28,692 nucleotides of DNA from Branchiostoma floridae (lineage: Eukaryota > Chordata > Leptocardii > Amphioxiformes > Branchiostomatidae): positions 5,354,873 to 5,383,564 of the forward strand of contig NC_049979.1 of NCBI RefSeq assembly GCF_000003815.2, written 5' to 3'. This document shows, in pieces, positions 18,413 to 27,787 of the stretch (position 1 is the stretch's first letter; the number at the start of each line of letters is the position of its first letter). A program made the translations under genes and the position numbers. The notes beneath the pieces are model-generated. The model saw only the letters and a list, made by a program, of their open reading frames with translations, was not told the DNA's origin and made no database searches.

Positions 18413-19270
18413 TTCTATCCAGTCAAGGAACCTCCTTGATTCAGTGCATTGAGGTCTTCTGAGGAATGAAAATCGTAGAAAAAAAGATGACAATAAGCAC
18501 AGAGGTTCTCCACTGTATCAAAACGCAATTAGCGACTTCAGACGACTTATCCTGCAGGGTTATTGATATTGATATGTCGTTAATAGTCGGGGAGGAGAAA
18601 CCTTAACGGCAGAGATTTCCCCTAATCAAAATCCTATTGTTTCACTTCACTGACGCGTGTGCTTATTTCATATCATTCAGAGGCAAAACAGAACATAATG
18701 ACGGGACCTCCCCAGCGCTGAACTTCTCCTCCTTGTCAATCAACATAAAAACAATGTGGATTAAGTTGGTGAGTTTCAGTGCCCGTTGTTTCTTTCGAAC
18801 GCTTCGCTCTTTGCATCAATTCAGTAGGAATGTTTTGGCTTATACATTGCAACAATTCTGCGTCCCTCCGAAGTTGGACATTTCCATATGACACATGCTG
18901 CGAACAAAAGCTTGGCATTTGGCGATGCCCCGTGTACTCCTGAGGGTCACCCTCCCTCCACTCAGCACAAAACCTACTCCGGAACAGCTCCCCTCTCCCT
19001 CTGCCGTCGACTCTAATAGCGCGGTGTTGATAATTAATAAACTGTCGTCAACAAGTGCCGACAATTAGCCGAGCACGCCTTGTAGAAGCAAGTGATCGAT
19101 TCGGCAGATAAGCTAGCAGGAGTAGATGGTAGATGGGACCAAACAAAGCTTGAGGACATGCCTTGCTGTGTGGAGAAGCCTAACAAGGTTTGCTCAGCGT
19201 CTGTGCATAACCACTTCTGCCCCTCCATTCCGATGTGTACAGACAACAACAAGTCCACAGAGACTGGATT
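18413..19270. other. non-coding stretch
   Basis: No gene recognised. ORFs at 18637-18891, 18840-19064 and 19092-19364 have no known features; the last one runs into the inverted-repeat element. Confidence 0.35.
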
Positions 19271-19455
19271 GTTCTTCAAGCAGATCCTACGATGGCATAA
19301 GATAGTACTAAACTGGCTAAAGGAGTGTTGTCAGCCAAGAGGTGCACATTTGCCATGTAGGTAGCCAATAAGCCAAACACACTCTTAGGAAGGCTTCACT
19401 CCTCTGGTAGATTTTGATACTATCTTATGCTACCGTAGGATCTGCTTGGAGATTA
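19271..19455 (+). mobile_element. MITE family B, copy 1
   Basis: The right end ATCTGCTTGGAGATTA and left CAAGCAGATCCTACGATGGC are inverted. The interior AGGAGTG, AAGAGGTG-ACATTTGCC and CTTCACTCCTCTG blocks are shared with copies 2 and 3. The left terminus is degraded (TTCAAG in place of TCCAAG). Confidence 0.85.
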
Positions 19456-19457
19456 GG

Positions 19458-19757
19458 CTGTTCTATTTCACCATTATACATGTCCTATAAACGTGTTTGG
19501 TTTGCCGCCCGATTTAACAAACAAGGCTAAATGCGTCAGTAGTTCCACCGCCAAAAGTGGTTTCGCTGAAAGTTTACTGAAATCTTGAAATTTTGGTTAT
19601 TTTTCTGCTGTTCTATTTTACCATTATAAATGTCCTATAAACTTGCTTCGTTTTTCCTCCCAATTTTTAACAAAGCCAGTAGATGCGTTGTTTCACCGCG
19701 AAAAGTGGTTTTGCGAAAGTTTAGTGAAACCTTGAAATTTTGGGGGTTATTTCTTTC
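19458..19757 (+). repeat. 150-base tandem duplication
   Basis: CTGTTCTATTTCACCATTAT starts at 19458 and CTGTTCTATTTTACCATTAT at 19608, each followed by GTCCTATAAAC, an AAAAGTGGTTT block and CTTGAAATTTTGG. Two diverged units of about 150 bases. The first abuts MITE family B copy 1. Confidence 0.85.
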
Positions 19758-19829
19758 TGTCAGTGAGTAAGAAAGACACACAATGGTTTGATACAGTATG
19801 GAGAAAGAGACAGAACACCCACGTAAAAC

Positions 19830-20370
19830 ACGGGGACCGGCGAGACACCGAGACGGGGCGCAGCTCTCAGCCGCGGAGGTTTTCGGCGTTACTGGCCGTT
19901 GCCGGGGAAGACGCATGCCAGTCGAGCTGGGTCCGCTTGGCTGGCGGAATCAATTACCCGAATGCCCGCTACCTGCCTAATAATTTGGCGATGGGGAATT
20001 CTGATATGGCGTTTTATTCAATACCGTCTCTATCGAGGTGCTCACCTCGTTCGCGCCTGGGGGGTGATAAAGCGGGCTGTATTAGCGGCAATGGGCGCTG
20101 ACGGCGCGGCTGAAGCCTATCTGTTCCCCGCAGTCCGCTCGGCTCACCGCGCGCTTATTTCACGGTCCGCCCGAGCTAACCGGCCCTGAACACCGCCAAG
20201 ATTAATGACACCGCGCCCGCACGCGCCTCGGGCACAGTCGGGTCAATAAAATTAAAAGAAGTTTATAAAGTCAGCCTCTTGCGTTTGTCAAAACAGTCAA
20301 ATAAACGGGCACCCTTAATGAAGATAAATGGGAATTTTATGCAATGTGTCTCCCCGAATGTAAAGTTCTT
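19830..20370. promoter_or_regulatory. CpG-rich island followed by AT-rich motif cluster
   Basis: 19830-20235 is CpG-dense with three overlapping ORFs in different frames, none recognisable. It passes abruptly into AT-rich 20240-20370 with GGTCAATAAAATT, TTTATAAAG, CAAATAAACGG (Fox-like), AAGATAAATGG (GATA core) and TTTTATGCAATG. This could be a promoter with an adjacent enhancer, or an enhancer only. Confidence 0.3.
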
Positions 20371-20781
20371 CTAATCGGATAGGCGCTGTTTAAACACGGG
20401 ACAAAGGAGGCTGGCAGAGCTAGCGGCATTGCCTGTGGCACTGCTAACGCTAACGACTGCATGCGCATATCCTGAAAACAATGTGAGATCAAGTATTGGG
20501 TTTGATATGCAGAGAATCCGCACTACAAAGGAGAGCTAGGATTGTCGTTCACGGTCGGATGGACACATACTGCTGAAAATGGAAGCGATCCGGTACGAGT
20601 TCACGGCGTGGCGGCCAAATTTGGGATGTCTACATTTCGTTAATGCATTGCTGATACAGCTTCTTTGCAGTGCTACTTTAAGTTCGTATTTTTTAACGGA
20701 TTGTTGGACTTGGTCAGGAACAGCATGTCTGCTGGACCGGGCAGTACTTCGGACATCGAAGCAGGACACCTCCCGTCCGTG
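20371..20781. other. non-coding stretch
   Basis: No gene recognised; contains GTTTAAACA (Fox-like) near 20387. Confidence 0.35.
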
Positions 20782-20789
20782 TACGTAGT

Positions 20790-20961
20790 TAAGCTCCAAG
20801 CAGATCCTACAATGGCATAAGATAGTACCAAACTGACCAAGGAGTGTAGTCAGACAAGAGGTGTACATTTGCCGGTAGTGAAACACACCCCTAAGCCGGC
20901 TTCACTCCTCTGCCAGCTTTTGATACTATCTTATGCTACCGTAAGATCTGCTTGGAGATTA
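20790..20961 (+). mobile_element. MITE family B, copy 2
   Basis: The 172-base element has ends TAAGCTCCAAGCAGATCCTA and, inverted, TAATCTCCAAGCAGATCTTA. The inverted terminal repeat is about 40 bases, including GCATAAGATAGTA. It is flanked by the perfect 8-base duplication TACGTAGT (20782-20789 and 20962-20969). Confidence 0.92.
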
Positions 20962-21295
20962 TACGTAGTAGTCAGCGCGCGTCCGTCCACTCCGCAGAAA
21001 TCATAACACCTCGACTTGTCTAAATCCTGGCGGATTACCTGGACCGGCTTTCTCGCCATGTCATGGCACCGGGCGGAGATCATCGCGCGCAAACCACACA
21101 CTCGCCACGGACCTGCACAGCACCGTTCTGCTCGCGAACACGAATGATGAGCGGGGATCACCCGAGCCAGGTCTCCACCGTGAGGAGAGAGCTGACGGGG
21201 ATTTGTGCAGGGTACACCGAGGACGCGCCAACTTTGAAATAGCCGACATGGAGTGTTACTCTTCCAAGCACCCCGCAAAACAACACACTTTTTCC
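20962..21295. other. unique spacer between inverted MITE B copies
   Basis: GC-rich, about 330 bases. The minus-strand ORFs here show no domain. Confidence 0.4.
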
Positions 21296-21468
21296 TAATC
21301 TCCAAGCAGATCCTACCAGTAGCATAAGATAGTATCAAAAGCTAACAGAGGAGTGAAGCCGACATAGGGGTGTGTTTCGCTACCGGGCAAATGTTCACCT
21401 TTTGGATGACTACATTCCTTGGCCAGTTTGGTACTATCTTATACCTTGTAAGATCTGCTTGGAGATTA
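21296..21468 (-). mobile_element. MITE family B, copy 3
   Basis: The element has 173 bases with TAATCTCCAAGCAGATCCTA at the left and its inverted partner at the right. It is flanked by the perfect 9-base duplication ACTTTTTCC (21287-21295 and 21469-21477). Interior blocks show that it is inverted relative to copies 1 and 2. Confidence 0.92.
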
Positions 21469-21712
21469 ACTTTTTCCAGTCTGCTCTCTAGCTGACACAG
21501 ATGTACAAGCACACTACGTCTGCTTTCTGGTCATTTCACTGCCGAATTGTTCATGTGGAGAAATGCGAAATGGTTCGAACACACATAAGTCCAGATGATA
21601 ACTACTTGTGCATGTACTACAGATATGTTATAGCAGAACGTTCGGCTGTGAAGGGTTGATGTCTATTCTAAAGCAGAATGCCCATACGTGACGAGATGGT
21701 GATGGATATTGT

Positions 21713-21900
21713 TTCTTTCTTTCTTTCTTTATTCGCACATAATAGCATGGCTTAAAACAAATGTGTATACAAAGATGAAGAACATGCGGGGCGTTAGCAG
21801 AAGCCTATGTGGCTTTTCTTTGGCCTCCCCCAGAAATAAGTTGCAGAAATAATAATTATACATAATTAAAGTGAACGAAAAATGCACATAATATAAGTTT
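21713..21900 (-). mobile_element. non-LTR retrotransposon 3' end with (GAAA)n tail
   Basis: Read on the minus strand, GGGGGAGGCCAAAGAAAAGC and AACGCCCCGCATGTTC lead to GCTATTATGTGCGAATAAAG and then GAAA repeats. This is the layout of a CR1-like 3' end: short untranslated region, AATAAA and a simple-repeat tail. Single copy in this window, 5' limit unclear. Confidence 0.6.
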
Positions 21901-22600
21901 ACAGTCTGTAACACAGCATTGCTGTATCATCCACGGCCACAGAAAACCATAGCATTGGAAAATGCGTGTTTACAGCCAAGGAAATGCATGCCACTTGAAC
22001 CACGGTCGCTGAAAAATAGTTCGCGAAAGCAAGTTCGCCATCTATGTTAATTTTTCATTAAAACACGGTCGTGATTCTAACGGAAATTTTTCCCGAACAG
22101 TTTTGAAAATAAAATCAGGTCTGAAGAAATCGAATTAACAGATTTACTGTGCAATAAGTGCGTGGAGGACATGTGAAACCAAGGAGGTTTTATCACTTGA
22201 TAAAACCTCCTTGATGAAACATACATATAATACTCGTGTCCCTCCAGATGGAATTATATCAATAACATCATAACGAATTGGAAAACTTGGTTTTGTTCAG
22301 TATAGTGCAGCTTAAGGCGAAAAAAATACTGCAGGCAAAGCGCCACCACGCGAATCCTGCATCCGCCACAACACATACTTATGAGTGAATGAGGGAAATA
22401 AATGGAAAGTAGTAAGATATCAATTTCATTTTATTTCTTGCTGCAGCTGTAGTGACGGATTCGTCTTTGGAATGCCAACCACGGATACGCGTTACTCACA
22501 CCCGATACCTGCCAGTCAGTACGAGGGTTTGTCTCTATAACAATATGACTGATGAAATATATTTTTGCACCCATTTTTAGAACGTTGAAAGAAAGTATGT
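21901..22600. other. non-coding stretch containing a perfect hairpin
   Basis: AT-rich and unique apart from the hairpin at 22180-22213. No gene recognised. Confidence 0.4.
22180..22213. repeat. 34-base perfect hairpin
   Basis: CAAGGAGGTTTTATCA (22180-22195) and its exact complement TGATAAAACCTCCTTG (22198-22213) are separated by only CT. It is not adjacent to any recognised element or gene end. Confidence 0.85.
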
Positions 22601-22603
22601 TAC

Positions 22604-22860
22604 AGCCCTCCCTTTCCACTAGACGACGATCGCGCTGCGCTCTCACTGCGACCTAAAACGGATGTGTGCAACCTTCGATTTCATACTAAGTACTAGTATA
22701 TCATTATTTTATCATACAAAATGTAAAAGTGAGACTAAAAGATAACAAAACACACAAAGTGTAAAAAAGATTATTTTCTTCTCTTGATTTCGTTGAGCGA
22801 TCTTTCAAATTCTAGGTCGCAGAGAGAGCGCGGCGAGAGCGCCGTCCTAGGGGAAAGAGT
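22604..22860 (-). mobile_element. MITE family A, copy 3
   Basis: Termini CTTTCCACTAGACGACGATC and, inverted, CTTTCCCCTAGGACGGCG show that the inverted repeat extends beyond CTAG to include CTTTCC. The core carries the family A blocks in reverse: ACAAAATGTAAAAGTGAGAC, then GATAACAAAACACACAAAG and TTCGTTGAGCGAT. Confidence 0.88.
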
Positions 22861-23985
22861 CCACTAGCCCCTACACGTATCTTCGCGTTGTTATCCTGTC
22901 AGCAGCAATGTGCGTGTATAGCGTAGGTTTGGGCCACAATCGTTTTGGAGGTAAATAGAGATTCACCTAACGATTTCCGACAACGGATATTTAACGAGTG
23001 CGATCAAACGTGAATAGATTTGTGTGGGTGCGGCAGGAAGAGACCACGGATTGCACAGGTGGGGGCGACAAAGCCTTTTCCAACCACCGAGTAGATAGGA
23101 ATGTAGCAGCAAATACCAGTAACTTTGTCTCGATGTCTAGAAGACGATCTCCAGCCGTGAAGTCTCATAAAGCAAATTTGGCAGCCGTATTGTCCTCTGA
23201 ATACCATGCGAAATCAGGTTCTGATCGGAGAAGAAAAGCGTAAGGGTATCGGTGTAAACAGAGAAACCGGGATAAAATCCACAGGGCAATATGTTGAATA
23301 TTAGACTTATAGTACTGATAACACAGAGGAAAACAATGCCTAAAGTGCCTTTCTAGTCGCAGAACATAACGTTACGTGAAAAAAAGAGATTCACCAAACG
23401 ACCAAAAGATGTTCAAGAAAAGGATCGTCCATTCCAGAGTTCTAGCATACACAAGGAAGTGAATAGTAACAAACGCGTATATTTGAATTTTAAAGACCAA
23501 ACAAAACGACTCTCCATCAACATGTTAACATCATGACTGTACCACCAAGGTGCAGGTGACGATGTAGGAGATTGATTAGTCTTGCTAACTGCCGTCGTTC
23601 GCCACCCAGGACTACTAGATGGCTGGGAGTAGGAAATAGAAAAATGAATGTGACTGGTTTAAGTCTTCAATGCTGTTTATCTGAATATACATGTCTTCAT
23701 GACGTATCTTTCTGAAGATACTGGGCCACAGAGGTCCACTTAAAAAACACAAAGCTGGCGAACACAAACCTTCTGGTATTGACGAAGTATAGGTGCAATG
23801 TATCTAAATTCATAAAGCCGGTATAACCGCCTTTCGGCGTAACACACCAGCTTCGCACACCAGACATAAGCATAATACTTTTCCTGTGGCGTATAAACAA
23901 GATAAAGTCAACACCGCTTTCATTTTGCTATGTACTTGCCAGATTTCCATCGCTGTATTTCAGCACAGATGTTGTGTCATTCTGT
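22861..23985. other. long non-coding stretch
   Basis: No gene or repeat copy recognised. The 81-codon ORF at 22998-23243 has no domain. Confidence 0.4.
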
Positions 23986-23991
23986 AGCGAG

Positions 23992-24231
23992 ACCCCCTAT
24001 CCACCAGGGCGGCGCCCTCGCTGCGCTCTTTCTGCGACCTAAAATTTGACAGAGCGCTCAACGAATTGTATAAAAAAGAAAACGAATATTTGCACGATAC
24101 GTGTTTTTTGGCCTTTCAGACACACTTTTACATTTTGTATGATAAACCTAGTATGAAATCGAAGGCTATACACATAGTTTTTTGGTCGCAGTGAGAGCAC
24201 AGTGGGATCGTCGTCTAGTGGAAAGGGGGCC
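23992..24231 (+). mobile_element. MITE family A, copy 4
   Basis: The left end ACCCCCTATCCACCAGGGCG and the right end GTCGTCTAGTGGAAAGGGGG define the longest version of the terminus. The core matches copy 1 (GCTCAACGAATT, CACACTTTTACATTTTGTAT). It directly abuts the next element. Confidence 0.88.
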
Positions 24232-24478
24232 TAAAGGTGAACTCTCACTGCACTTTGGGCAGGCAATGCGGGATTCGTTCACTGCTGCACTGTTTTGTTA
24301 TTTTCGCGATTTTCAATGATTTAGATATTGCGTACTACGTAAAAGTATGACTAAGAAGACAACAAAATACACAGAAAATTCGTTCTTTATCTCTGACACT
24401 CGTTGCGTCATCTACGAACCCCGCAGTGCCGCACCGGTGCCCAAAGTGCAGCGAGATACCACCTTTAGCAAAACAAGG
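24232..24478. mobile_element. MITE family C, TA-flanked, core related to family A
   Basis: The inverted termini are TAAAGGTGAACTCTCACTGC on the left and TAAAGGTGGTATCTCGCTGC (from the complement) on the right, both continuing to ACTTTGGGCA. The end TA dinucleotides may be the target duplication. Internally it carries GTAAAAGTATGACTAAGAAG and GACAACAAAATACACA, which align with the reverse complement of the family A core. Confidence 0.85.
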
Positions 24479-24850
24479 CGACGTTTTCGCGCTAGGAGAT
24501 TACGGTAAACGTTACGGGGAGGAGAAATCGGATTCCGGAGCTCCCGGTCACTAATCAGACAAATTTGTCGCGCAGGTTGTCAAATGGATCACTGGACGCT
24601 TAAGTATCATGGAGGGATAATTCGATCATCTCTAACAACAGTGGTTTTCTGGCGCGAAGAAACAAAAATAACAAATTCCGACGGTGGTGTCCTTAGAGGG
24701 AGCATTTCACGTGTCAGGCGGGCACGACGGAAATCTTGTAGAGAGTCGGTAGCAGGCAAAGTGGTTTTGGACAGAATTTGTCTCCAAAGTCCAAGGATAT
24801 ATCGTAAATGGGTTTATGAGGGACAGTCCCCTTGATTTGGCTGTGAAAGA
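24479..24850. other. non-coding stretch
   Basis: The 83-codon ORF at 24584-24835 is not recognisable. No repeat copy seen. Confidence 0.4.
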
Positions 24851-24959
24851 AAATAAATACTCCTTCCATAAAATAGTTCTCAGTCAGTTCAAACTGTGAT
24901 TGCAGCTTTGAAACTTTTCCTTCATCTCCACAGGAAAGCGAGGATAAGTTGAATTTATC

Positions 24960-25070
24960 CAACGATAGTTTCACTTTGCATTAACTGAATATTTTCAACA
25001 AGTCTTGTGACCTGTTCTTAGCCCGGTGTGGCAAAAATGTGCAATAAAGGTCTTCAATCAATCTATAATA
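24960..25070 (+). mobile_element. possible retroelement 3' end
   Basis: AGCCCGGTGTGGCAAAAATG, then TGCAATAAAGGTCTTCAATC and a second AATC unit, resembles the AATAAA-plus-repeat 3' ends of CR1-like elements. Single copy here; a polyadenylation site of a host gene is the alternative. Confidence 0.4.
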
Positions 25071-25273
25071 ATTAGTACTTAACGAACTTTCTCAAAACAA
25101 ACCCGACCGATTGGAGGTTTCGATATTGATGTCCTAGAATGCTGAGCCTGAGGTCAGTTTCCTTCTTCTTTTCTTCAAAGATGAAGTGTTAGCTAGTATT
25201 TTTCTTACAAAAATGGTTTAAAAAATAAATCCCTCCAGATTTGAAGATAAAGAGTGATTTTGGATGAGTCCTG

Positions 25274-25339
25274 CAGGTGAGGTACGTACCTGAGACACAC
25301 CAGCTCACCTGTCAGCGCTCCGTCACCTCTCAACACCTG
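25274..25339. promoter_or_regulatory. cluster of CACCTG E-boxes with palindrome
   Basis: CAGGTG at 25274-25279 and CACCTG at 25306-25311 and 25334-25339, plus a CACCT half at 25324-25328. The palindrome AGGTACGTACCT lies at 25280-25291. CACCTG is the core bound by Snail, ZEB and E-protein factors. CAG|GTGAGG at 25274 is also a fair plus-strand splice donor. The assembly gap starts 80 bases further on, so the cluster may be cut short. Confidence 0.4.
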
Positions 25340-25419
25340 TACGGACTGACTGACGTATGAGCAAGGATCGCCCTGTACGTGCCGTGTACGCAAAACAAAA
25401 GTACCTGGTCGTCTGCTTG

Positions 25420-25950
25420 NNNNNNNNNNNNNNNNNNNNNNNNNNNNNNNNNNNNNNNNNNNNNNNNNNNNNNNNNNNNNNNNNNNNNNNNNNNNNNNNN
25501 NNNNNNNNNNNNNNNNNNNNNNNNNNNNNNNNNNNNNNNNNNNNNNNNNNNNNNNNNNNNNNNNNNNNNNNNNNNNNNNNNNNNNNNNNNNNNNNNNNNN
25601 NNNNNNNNNNNNNNNNNNNNNNNNNNNNNNNNNNNNNNNNNNNNNNNNNNNNNNNNNNNNNNNNNNNNNNNNNNNNNNNNNNNNNNNNNNNNNNNNNNNN
25701 NNNNNNNNNNNNNNNNNNNNNNNNNNNNNNNNNNNNNNNNNNNNNNNNNNNNNNNNNNNNNNNNNNNNNNNNNNNNNNNNNNNNNNNNNNNNNNNNNNNN
25801 NNNNNNNNNNNNNNNNNNNNNNNNNNNNNNNNNNNNNNNNNNNNNNNNNNNNNNNNNNNNNNNNNNNNNNNNNNNNNNNNNNNNNNNNNNNNNNNNNNNN
25901 NNNNNNNNNNNNNNNNNNNNNNNNNNNNNNNNNNNNNNNNNNNNNNNNNN
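25420..25950. other. assembly gap (531 N)
   Basis: A run of N. Any reading frame across it, including the 307-codon minus-strand one, is meaningless. Nothing can be said about the content. Confidence 1.
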
Positions 25951-26176
25951 CACAAGCAGGGCATTCCTCGCAACAAAGCCTGTCCAATACAGGAGCGAGT
26001 ATTCTCCGCGCTAAAGTGCCGGGATTACACGTGTAAGGAGACGCAATGGGGACCGTGTTTACCAAGCAACCGGGCGGCTCCATTGGTTTGAATTCTCCCC
26101 GCGAAATAATGAAAAAAAAGGACCACACGAATCATTGAACGTTATTTCGACTTTTTTTTGTCCGCGGGTAATCCGT
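25951..26176. other. non-coding stretch after the gap
   Basis: No gene recognised; contains GGGATTACACGTG near 26022. Confidence 0.4.
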
Positions 26177-26216
26177 GTGTTGTGGTAACCGGATTCCGTT
26201 GCCACAGCAACACGTG
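26177..26216. promoter_or_regulatory. RFX-type X-box beside a CACGTG E-box
   Basis: GTTGCC-AC-AGCAAC at 26198-26211 fits the RFX X-box consensus GTNRCC(0-3N)RGYAAC exactly. It overlaps CACGTG at 26211-26216. A weaker mirrored arm (GTGTTGTGGTAACC, 26178-26191) makes the whole block an imperfect dyad. X-boxes mark ciliary gene promoters and other RFX targets. No target gene is evident within 1 kb. Confidence 0.45.
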
Positions 26217-27180
26217 AGAAAGCTGCAAAGTTAGGCCGGTAAGTCGTAAGCGCTTGTACACACAAGAGGTGGGACTTTTTAATTAGCGCCGCGAAGCCTG
26301 TCATCCGACCTGCCCGGGCATTTTGCGAAGAACAAACAAACTGTGCATGGACGTTGGCAAAGCTGTCTTGTGAGAAAAGATGCACTGTACGTGCATTTGT
26401 TCTGAAAGACCAAACACAACAAAGTAAGAGGGGACGTCAGTTATGACGAAGGCCCGTGTTGTTCTAGGCACAGGGCGTAACGGTAACAGGTTGGTGGTAT
26501 TCCCTACAAAAACCGACCAGCCGACGATAGAAACGACACGATGATGAAAGAAGTCTTTGACATCCCTCAGTTCTGCGAAACCCCCGCCTCTCGCCTTGCC
26601 TTGTTTCATGAGAAAGGTTGGAGGTTGAAATCGCGCATGGTGGCAGAGTGATGGGAGATGGCGCATACCACACACACATATATATAGCAACATGCCATAT
26701 ACAGCACATAAAACGCCGGCATAGACATACCAGGTTTGCACATGACACCTTTTAAAGTCACCAAGGATCGCCCGAACCACCTGCTCCCAACCATTGCGTC
26801 CCCTCCACACGCAAGCCAACGTGGGCCTATGAATATCCACTTCTTATGTAGGCTTGAAATGCAACAAACTCAAAATACAGCAGATTAGATGCTGACAAAT
26901 CCGCTAAGGCAACTCCCAAACATATTCATCCAGCTCTTCCCAGGCAGAACTCGTAGGTTGGCACAGCTCACATGCGGGCGGCTAGAGACTTTATCTCCTC
27001 TAAATACACGACTTTCCGTCTTGGGGACATTTTGGGCGAGACTTCGGGAGGAGAAACTAAGCTTGCAACTAAGTGGCGGTCTACCTAGAATAGGTGCTCA
27101 TGATGTTGGCGCGTTCTTCTCGAGTTAAAACTGCATCAAAGAGTATGTACAACTCCGTCCGTCCAACGTACTGTACATTG
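26217..27180. other. non-coding stretch
   Basis: A CA/TA microsatellite lies near 26671-26686. The minus-strand ORF of 179 codons at 26301-26840 partly encodes this repeat and has no recognisable domain. Confidence 0.35.
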
Positions 27181-27186
27181 GAGATC

Positions 27187-27231
27187 ATTGGAGAAAGGAG
27201 GTTATATAGGGCTATATAATTGGAGAAAGGA
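27187..27231 (+). promoter_or_regulatory. palindromic double TATA box between direct repeats
   Basis: TTATATAG-GG-CTATATAA at 27202-27219 is a perfect palindrome with TATATAA on both strands. It is bracketed by the 13-mer ATTGGAGAAAGGA at 27187-27199 and 27219-27231, each carrying an inverted CCAAT. A start about 30 bases downstream would give a 5' UTR of about 100 bases before the ATG at 27343. Confidence 0.45.
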
Positions 27232-27342
27232 TAATCGCTTCAAGAAGTCTGGTACATCTTCAACCGAGTGTCTTCCGATCTGTCAACGGTCTTCTGATGC
27301 GTCTTGTCTACGATCGGAACAACCAAAGAAGACTAAAGAAGG

Positions 27343-27474
27343 ATGAAGAAGTCTACAAAGGCTTTTTTACTACACCTGTCCAAGACACTACATTGGTTTC
27401 ATTTCTTGTGGTCAGGAAAAGTTTCGGTTCTTTCGGACTATCTGGAATTACTCGAGGACAAGAAAGCGGCGACG
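27343..27474 (+). CDS. possible first coding exon of an unidentified gene
   Basis: The ATG at 27343 (context AAGG ATG A) opens exactly 44 codons and then meets GACG|GTGAGT, a strong splice donor at 27475, in phase 0. The peptide starts MKKSTKAFLLHLSKTLHWFH and ends DYLELLEDKKAAT: a basic then hydrophobic amino end followed by an amphipathic acidic helix. A TATA palindrome lies about 130 bases upstream. No family is recognised. The reading continues for 31 codons past the donor before a stop at 27568, so an unspliced short ORF is possible too. The next exon would lie in 27600-28692 or beyond; I could not identify it. Confidence 0.35.
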
Positions 27475-27570
27475 GTGAGTGGTTCTTTTCGATTACCCAG
27501 AGACAGATCGAGAGTGTCCGATAGTCATCATAGGTTTGAGTCTCGTGGTGGTTACAGGAACATCATGTGA

Positions 27571-27787
27571 CTTTCGTTTTACTGTTGATGTACATGGTAA
27601 TTTTACTTATTGAGTACCGATGGGGGGAGGGGGTCTAACTACATTACTACAGCGCACCTTCCAATAGTGGTGTGAGTTTAAAACCCCACCTGTGCGCTTG
27701 ATGTCACAAACTGACCTGAGGAAAATGGGTGCCGAAAAAAGTTATGTAGAAACATAGTTATGTTGATAATAGATGGGAGTCAAGGGA
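27571..27787. other. non-coding, or intron of the candidate gene at 27343
   Basis: No feature recognised. Confidence 0.35.

Noticed and set aside
4330-21580. tRNA-like GGTTCGA strings near 4338 and 21571
   Set aside because: No box A, acceptor stem or cloverleaf could be built around them.
25205-26128. Long frames across the N run on both strands
   Set aside because: They exist only because N codons contain no stops; the real sequence on either side shows no recognisable protein.
26301-26840. Minus-strand ORF of 179 codons
   Set aside because: Includes a translated CA/TA microsatellite, overlaps two other minus-strand ORFs and has no domain or gene-like start; judged a chance frame.
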